Shown here piece by piece: positions 59,056 to 64,000 of a stretch of DNA of 64,000 bases. The first letter of the stretch is position 1, and every line of letters starts with the position of its first letter. This DNA is from CAILZL01 sp050181835 (GTDB lineage: Bacteria; Pseudomonadota; Gammaproteobacteria; Steroidobacterales; Steroidobacteraceae): NCBI GenBank assembly GCA_050181835.1, contig JBFXCU010000009.1, positions 32,411-96,410 on the forward strand. The letters are read 5' to 3'. Under the pieces are notes generated by a model. It had not been told where the DNA came from. It searched no databases and saw only the letters and a list, made by a program, of their open reading frames with translations. A program made the translations under genes and the position numbers.

Positions 59056-61332
59056 TCACCAGCCCTGTAGGATGGCCGCCCGAACCGGCAGCTGGCGCAC
59101 ACGCCGACCCGTTGCAGCGTAAATGGCGTTGCACAATGCCGGGATTACCGGCGGCAGCGCCGGTTCGCCCAGTCCGGTTGGAAGAAAAGCGGACTGGATG
59201 AAATGAACATCAATTGCAGGCGCAAGACTGAATCTCAGCAACGGATACTCATGGAAGTTGCTTTGTGCTGCCCGGCCCCTATCGATGGTCAGCTCCTGCC
59301 CAAGCGCCTGGCTCAGACCATCAATCACAGAGCCCTGTACCAGATTCTGGGCGTTAAGTGGGTTGATGATGGGACTGCCGACATCGCCTACGACCCAGAT
59401 TTTTTTGACGGTAACATAACCTTCTCTTGACACACTGACTTCCGCTACTTCGGCGAAATAGCCGCCGTGACAGTAATGGAACGCCATGCCAAGACCACTG
59501 CCCGCAGGGAGTTTTCTGCCCCAGCCTGCCTTTTCAGCGACCAGATTCAATACACCTTTGGTGCGCGCCGTGTTCATTCCCGGTACAGATGCACCATACC
59601 GAAGGGTTGCTGGCAGCATCCGATCCTCGCCCAATAACTTCAGACGGAATGCTAGCGGGTCCTGGCCGGCCGCATGCGCCAGCTCGTCAAGAAATGACTG
59701 GAAGACAAACGAAAACGCATTGCTGCCAGGTGCACGCATAGGGCCCGTCGGGATACCCGATTCCAACACCGACATACCGAATTCCAGATTCGGGATGAAG
59801 CGGGCGGGAAATTCCACCTCCTCCATTTCAGCGAGATCCGACGGTTTGCCGTCATGGCCCGGTGTGACGAAGTGATCCCTGAAGGCAGTGATCTTCCCGT
59901 CTACATCCAAACTTGCGCTCAGCCGATGCCAACCGGCTGGGCGATAAAAATCGTGGCGCATGTCGTCTTCACGCGTCCATAACAGCTTGACCGGTTTGCC
60001 GACGTATCTTGCAATACAGGCGGCTTCAACCATGAAGTCGCTAGTGCCGCGCCGCCCGAACCCACCACCCATGCGCATGAGATGAATAGAGATTTTATCT
60101 TCCGGGATACTCAGTGTTTTGGAAACCAGTTCACGACCCCATTGCGGCGCCTGCGTAGGCGCCCACAGCTCCATATGTCCGTCTTCGAATTTTGCCGTGC
60201 AGTTCTGCGGCTCCAGTGTGGTATGAGACAGAAACGGATAACTGTACGTAGCCTCAATTTTTTGTTTGGTACTGTCGAGAACCTGTAACGGATCACCGTC
60301 ACGACGCAGTATCTCCATGGGAGCTTTGTCGAAATACGCTGCGGCAGCAGCGTTAAATGTCGCCGAACTCTGCTTCGCAGTCTCGCCTTCATCCCAGACA
60401 ATCTTCAGACGGTCTCGTGCGGTCTTCGCCTGCCACCAGCTCACCGCAACCACTGCCACACCATCAAGCAGGCCGTTGAGAGCAGCATAGGTTACCTCTT
60501 TGCCAGGTTGTTTGCTCGAAACTTCCACCGACGCCCAGCTGCCGGCAGTCACCGCGCCACCCCTGACAATGAATACCTTCTGTATGCCCGGAAGCGCGGC
60601 TACTTCGTTGATATTGGCAGAAACAATCCGACCACCGAATACCGGGCACTTCTCGAATATGGCATAGCTCATGTCCGGAAGCCGGGTATCGATACCAAAC
60701 AGCGGTTCGCCGCGCACAATGTGTTCGTTGTCCACGCCACGCACCGGGCGGCCAATGATCGTGAACTCTTCCGACCGCTTTAACTGCAATTGCTTCATGT
60801 CAGGCGCAGGCAGGGAGGCCGCTTTGGAAGCAAGCTCTGCATAACTTAACGCCCTACCGGTTTTCGTATGCCGGACGCTGCCATTTGCAGTAGCGCACTC
60901 TGCTGCCGGCACTTTCCAGACTGCCGCTGCGGCAGTGACCATAAGCTGCCGCCCGGCCGCGCCAACCCGGCGTAACAGATCCCAAGCCAGAGGTGTGGAA
61001 CGGCTGCCCCCGGAAAACTGGAACGGGTAGAACTCCGGATGGCTATCCGCCATGATGACTTTCACCTGCCCCCATGCGACGTCGAGTTCTTCGGCAATCA
61101 GCATGGGCAGTGAAGTTTTGACGCCTTGGCCCATTTCCGGATTTTTGGCAGTGATGGTTACGACACCATCACTGCCAACCAGCACATAGAGATTGAGCCG
61201 AACCGCCCGCGATTCGGCGGCACTGGTCGTCTCCCAAGGGATAGCTGCCCTGAGCAACAATCCCCCACCTACCGCCGCGCTCACGCGGAGTACTTGGCGT
61301 CGCGTTGCTTTCACAGTCAGTAGTGTCGACAT
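59056..61332 (-). CDS. Tat-exported molybdenum hydroxylase large subunit (IorB-like, xanthine dehydrogenase family)
   Basis: This is a 758-residue protein. A Tat signal TRRQVLRVSAAVGGG lies at 10-24. The mature chain has the two-domain molybdopterin-binding pattern of isoquinoline 1-oxidoreductase beta and aldehyde dehydrogenases: NPEMGQGVKTSLPMLIAEEL (in part NPEMGQGVKTSLPM), MGGGFGRRG, GPMRAPGSNAFSFVFQSF and the catalytic-Glu motif GLGEPALPP near the end. It should hydroxylate an aldehyde or N-heterocycle in the periplasm with Mo-cytosine dinucleotide. The usual [2Fe-2S] small subunit is absent nearby. It follows the PQQ dehydrogenase by 32 bp and is probably in one operon with it. Confidence 0.9.
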   Translation of the reverse strand: MSTLLTVKATRRQVLRVSAAVGGGLLLRAAIPWETTSAAESRAVRLNLYVLVGSDGVVTITAKNPEMGQGVKTSLPMLIAEELDVAWGQVKVIMADSHPEFYPFQFSGGSRSTPLAWDLLRRVGAAGRQLMVTAAAAVWKVPAAECATANGSVRHTKTGRALSYAELASKAASLPAPDMKQLQLKRSEEFTIIGRPVRGVDNEHIVRGEPLFGIDTRLPDMSYAIFEKCPVFGGRIVSANINEVAALPGIQKVFIVRGGAVTAGSWASVEVSSKQPGKEVTYAALNGLLDGVAVVAVSWWQAKTARDRLKIVWDEGETAKQSSATFNAAAAAYFDKAPMEILRRDGDPLQVLDSTKQKIEATYSYPFLSHTTLEPQNCTAKFEDGHMELWAPTQAPQWGRELVSKTLSIPEDKISIHLMRMGGGFGRRGTSDFMVEAACIARYVGKPVKLLWTREDDMRHDFYRPAGWHRLSASLDVDGKITAFRDHFVTPGHDGKPSDLAEMEEVEFPARFIPNLEFGMSVLESGIPTGPMRAPGSNAFSFVFQSFLDELAHAAGQDPLAFRLKLLGEDRMLPATLRYGASVPGMNTARTKGVLNLVAEKAGWGRKLPAGSGLGMAFHYCHGGYFAEVAEVSVSREGYVTVKKIWVVGDVGSPIINPLNAQNLVQGSVIDGLSQALGQELTIDRGRAAQSNFHEYPLLRFSLAPAIDVHFIQSAFLPTGLGEPALPPVIPALCNAIYAATGRRVRQLPVRAAILQGW

Positions 61333-61364
61333 ACAGTTTCCCGCTTTAACGTGCGTGACCCGGG

Positions 61365-63641
61365 TCAGCGCACTACCGAGCCTTCGCCATTTGCTGCTGT
61401 TTTACCCTGCTCCTGGTTCCGGTAAGCTATCCATTCATTGGAAATGATGTAAGCATGTATCGCATCGGCATCGGCCTCAGACAGCACATCGTCGAAGCGC
61501 GGCATGCCCAGCGGCAGACGCTGGCCTTGCAGTACGATGCCCTTGAACGTGGCGTGGACCGGTGCGCTCATACGACGCAGATCCGCTGAACCCGTCCGGT
61601 CGGAATTGACATGGCAGTACATGCAGTACGCTTTAAACAGGGTGCCGCCATGCTGCACCGTTGCTTGATCCACCTGCTGTGCCGGTGGTTCCGGAATGGA
61701 AGCCAGCGGTGGCAGAGGGGCGGGTTTAGTCACCGGATCGCCACCCAGCCTGAACGCCAGAATGCGACCGGCATTACCATAGAGCGCCACAGCACTGCCG
61801 GGCGGATACATGTACCAGCCTGCACCACCCCAGCCAGCCATCACTGCGACATACTGCTCACCTTTAGCCGTATAGGTCATTGGCGCAGCGAGCATACTGG
61901 TGCCTACGTCGATATCCTTGAGCAACTTACCGTTGGTAGCATCAAAAACGCGAAAGTGTCCGGTGACGGTTCCCTGAAACACCAAGTTGCTCGCAGTGGA
62001 CAAGGTGCCGCCGCGATCCCAATGTCCGGCCATTTCTGTTTCCCACACAGTACGGCCCGCAATTGGATCCCAGGCGCGCAGCAGCGAACGCATACGCGGA
62101 TCAGGTTGGCCTTTCAGCAATTTTCCGGAACGGATGGTGCGCTGCATTTCCGGAGGCAACGTCGGCAAAGCACTTTCCGCCAACCCGGAAAATACCGAGA
62201 CCCGCCCATGGTTACGGGCGTGCTGGTGATAGACAAACGGCTCCGGGAGCTCGGAAATATATTCGCCCGCTTCCACGACAGGGATGTACACAAGGCCGGT
62301 CACCGGGCTATACGACATCGGATACCAGCCATGTCCACCCATGCCGGAAGGGAACACCAGCTTGGTACCATTATGGTAGTCAACTAGGTCGCGATTAACG
62401 GTTGCCTTACCAGTCTTCAAATCGATCTTCGAGGCCCAGTTGACCGGTACATAAGGCTTGGCTGACAGCAGTTCGCCGGTGGCGCGATCTATGATATAGA
62501 AGAAGCCATTTTTCGGTGCCTGCATCAGCACCTTGCGCATCGCGCCGTTGATATTCAGATCGGACAGAATCATCGGTGCCGTTGCCGTGTAGTCCCACGA
62601 ATCACTAGGAGTCTGCTGCAGGTGCCATACCAGTCGTCCGGTATCCGGGTTGATCGCCAGAATGGAGGTCAGATACAGGTTATCGCCGCCCGCAGGACTA
62701 CGCACATGGTAGCTGTGAGGCGAACCATTGCCGGTGCCCACATACAGCAGATTGAGCTGTGAGTCATAGACCATGCCATCCCAGACGGTACCACCACCCC
62801 CCATATCCCAGTTGATGTTCGGATCCCAAGTTTTTGCTGCAGCTTCCAGTTCGGGATGTTCAAATCCCTTTTTGGGATCGCCGGGCACTGTATAGAAACG
62901 CCACTTCAATTCACCGGTATCCAGATCGTAAGCGCTGACATAGCCCCGGGAGTCGTATTCGGCACCGCCATTGCCGATCACTACCACCTTACCCGCCACT
63001 TCCGGAGCGCCGGTACTGGAATAGCTTCTGCCATTATCGACAATAGTATTGGCGCTCCATTCCACCTTACCGGTCACTGCGTTCAGCGCAAACAGTTTGC
63101 CATCCAGCGCTGCAACATAGACCTTGCCCTGCCAGACCGCCACGCCACGATTTACCATGTCGCAGCAGGCAAAACGATTGACCTGCATATTGATCTGCGG
63201 GTCGAATGACCAGGTTTCCGCACCCGTGGCAGCATCCAGCGCGTAAACCCGCCCGGCGACGCCTGAGGTATACATAATGCCGTCCACCACCACAGGGGTG
63301 GCCTCAAAGCCGCGTTTGGTATAAGTCGGGTGTTCCCAAGCCAGTCCCAGCGTCGTCACATTGCCTTGATTGATGCTGGTCAATGGTGAGTGGTGACTCT
63401 TGCCCATGTCACGGCCGGTTGTGAACCAATTGCCGGGTTCGGAATCGGCCGCGAGCAGCCTCGATACCGTAATGTTGCCAGCGTTAGCGGGGGCTTTTGC
63501 CGCTGGCTCACCACTTGAATTGCCTGAACCGCCGCCCTGACCACAACCGGTGATCAGCAGCCCAATCCCCAGAGTGTACCCGACTGCACGGACACTACCT
63601 TTTTTACAGGTATCCCTGCGGATAATGTACTTGGCAAACAT
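61365..63641 (-). CDS. PQQ-dependent dehydrogenase lipoprotein with C-terminal cytochrome c domain
   Basis: This is a 758-residue quinohaemoprotein. A lipobox (LLITGC, Cys33) suggests membrane anchoring after export. The eight-bladed propeller carries tryptophan-docking repeats, the vicinal disulfide pair C159-C160 (NRFACCDM) and a WDYTA motif with the catalytic-region Asp. A C-terminal cytochrome c domain has C673-M-Y-C-H677 and a Met ligand in PLGMPRF. It oxidises a primary alcohol or aldehyde and passes electrons via haem c. The substrate is not evident. It is the first of a two-gene operon with the Mo-hydroxylase. Confidence 0.93.
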   Translation of the reverse strand: MFAKYIIRRDTCKKGSVRAVGYTLGIGLLITGCGQGGGSGNSSGEPAAKAPANAGNITVSRLLAADSEPGNWFTTGRDMGKSHHSPLTSINQGNVTTLGLAWEHPTYTKRGFEATPVVVDGIMYTSGVAGRVYALDAATGAETWSFDPQINMQVNRFACCDMVNRGVAVWQGKVYVAALDGKLFALNAVTGKVEWSANTIVDNGRSYSSTGAPEVAGKVVVIGNGGAEYDSRGYVSAYDLDTGELKWRFYTVPGDPKKGFEHPELEAAAKTWDPNINWDMGGGGTVWDGMVYDSQLNLLYVGTGNGSPHSYHVRSPAGGDNLYLTSILAINPDTGRLVWHLQQTPSDSWDYTATAPMILSDLNINGAMRKVLMQAPKNGFFYIIDRATGELLSAKPYVPVNWASKIDLKTGKATVNRDLVDYHNGTKLVFPSGMGGHGWYPMSYSPVTGLVYIPVVEAGEYISELPEPFVYHQHARNHGRVSVFSGLAESALPTLPPEMQRTIRSGKLLKGQPDPRMRSLLRAWDPIAGRTVWETEMAGHWDRGGTLSTASNLVFQGTVTGHFRVFDATNGKLLKDIDVGTSMLAAPMTYTAKGEQYVAVMAGWGGAGWYMYPPGSAVALYGNAGRILAFRLGGDPVTKPAPLPPLASIPEPPAQQVDQATVQHGGTLFKAYCMYCHVNSDRTGSADLRRMSAPVHATFKGIVLQGQRLPLGMPRFDDVLSEADADAIHAYIISNEWIAYRNQEQGKTAANGEGSVVR

Positions 63642-63875
63642 ACAACCCCCGATACATTTATGATGAGCAGTCGCCTGTTTATTATCAGCGCGGTATGGCG
63701 AAAATCACTCTGCTCCACGCAGAAGAGTATGAATAGCATAGGGAGAGTAAACGCGCCTTATCACCGAAGCCAGCGCAGCGATGCTCAACTGACGAGAATT
63801 GTCTCATCCCATCCCAGCAATCCGAACTCTGAATAGATTCATAACGAGGCGAATCATCGCTTCAAACCTACGTGG
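63642..63875. other. Leader between the PQQ dehydrogenase and the IS element
   Basis: This stretch should hold the promoter of the minus-strand PQQ dehydrogenase operon. I see no gene. ATAACGAGG at 63841-63849 recurs at 63922-63930, inside the IS. Confidence 0.3.
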
Positions 63876-64000
63876 TGACCTGCTCCCGGTTTCATTGACA
63901 CCCAGTTAAGAGCGATGATGCATAACGAGGTGAGGTATGAAGCGGAAGGTATTCAGTCGAGAGTTCAAGCTTGAAGCAGTCAAGCTGGTGGTGGATCGGG
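63876..64000 (+). mobile_element. Left end of an IS3-family insertion sequence (truncated by window edge)
   Basis: TGACCTGCTCCCGG begins at 63876 and fits the TGA-starting terminal inverted repeat of IS3-family elements. The first transposase frame opens 61 bp later. The right end and any target-site duplication are beyond the window. Confidence 0.65.
63937..64000 (+). CDS. IS3-family transposase OrfA, N-terminus only
   Basis: The ATG at 63937 is preceded by GAGGTGAGG. The 21 visible residues (MKRKVFSREFKLEAVKLVVD and on) are the standard start of the IS3 OrfA helix-turn-helix protein, which is normally joined to OrfB by a -1 frameshift. The gene runs off the right edge. Confidence 0.88.
   Translation, partial: MKRKVFSREFKLEAVKLVVDR

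Noticed and set aside
58737..59102. A 121-codon minus-strand frame
   Set aside because: It overlaps the true end of the Mo-hydroxylase gene in another frame and has no motif; a decayed gene cannot be excluded but is not supported.
61611..62387. A 258-codon open frame on the plus strand
   Set aside because: It lies wholly inside the PQQ dehydrogenase on the opposite strand, has no family features, and long antisense frames are common in G/C-rich codon-biased genes.

Overview
The window looks like chromosomal DNA of a gammaproteobacterium with moderate G+C (about 50-55% in the stretches I counted by eye). The reasons are the housekeeping content (xseB-ispA-dxs, adjacent parE-parC of gammaproteobacterial length, gcvT-gcvH-gcvP behind a glycine riboswitch, prmB-aroC, psd-epmA, dbpA, the ldtD/ycbK pair, ybiT) and GTAG-type REP palindromes between genes. 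I cannot name the genus or order. I saw no rRNA, tRNA or CRISPR array.

Layout. 1-4.6 kb: the end of an unknown gene, a Tat-exported DUF1501-like protein, a patatin/Omp85 phospholipase and a small protein. 4.8-6.6 kb: a membrane diguanylate cyclase. 6.7-11.0 kb (minus strand): xseB-ispA-dxs-folE2 plus a small exported protein, joining isoprenoid and tetrahydrofolate supply. 11.3-13.8 kb: a rubrerythrin / Fe-S oxidoreductase / DUF3501 operon. 13.9-18.2 kb: topoisomerase IV (parE, parC). 18.3-19.4 kb: cfa, whose ribosome-binding site lies inside a strong hairpin. 19.5-22.05 kb (minus strand): arsR-arsI-arsC-acr3 with an obvious operator. 22.2-24.2 kb: a small membrane protein, then phhB and ispG. 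24.4-29.5 kb: tandem glycine riboswitch, gcvT-gcvH-gcvP, dgkA. 29.6-34.4 kb: a PfkB kinase, a double-HtrA Nma111-like protein and two unknown genes. 34.5-38.2 kb: dbpA, a ClC antiporter, and RNase HI with a hybrid-binding domain.

38.3-40.5 kb holds the most likely accessory gene. It encodes one protein combining an SMC/ABC-like (AAA15-type) ATPase with a C-terminal DUF4435/TOPRIM-like domain, the architecture of fused PARIS anti-phage defence proteins. Its base composition looks lower in G+C, and short imperfect direct repeats flank it. 40.5-55.6 kb returns to housekeeping: an NAD(P)-binding protein, ybiT, Sua5, a type III PLP decarboxylase, ycbK and ldtD around a double REP element, an ion transporter, a HAD phosphatase, two small DUF proteins, sco1-psd-epmA and prmB-aroC. 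55.6-59 kb carries small genes, an SDR with a probable C-terminal frameshift, a transglutaminase, and two small genes of 39 and 47 residues. 59.0-63.6 kb is a two-gene oxidoreductase operon: a PQQ dehydrogenase lipoprotein with fused cytochrome c, and a Tat-exported molybdenum hydroxylase large subunit with no [2Fe-2S] partner in view. The window ends inside an IS3-family element.

The points most worth following are the PARIS-like single-gene system, the possible RNA thermometer on cfa, the Cys-tailed ArsI with its operator, the unpaired Mo-hydroxylase/PQQ operon, the SDR frameshift, and the several kinds of GTAG palindrome with no REP transposase in the window.
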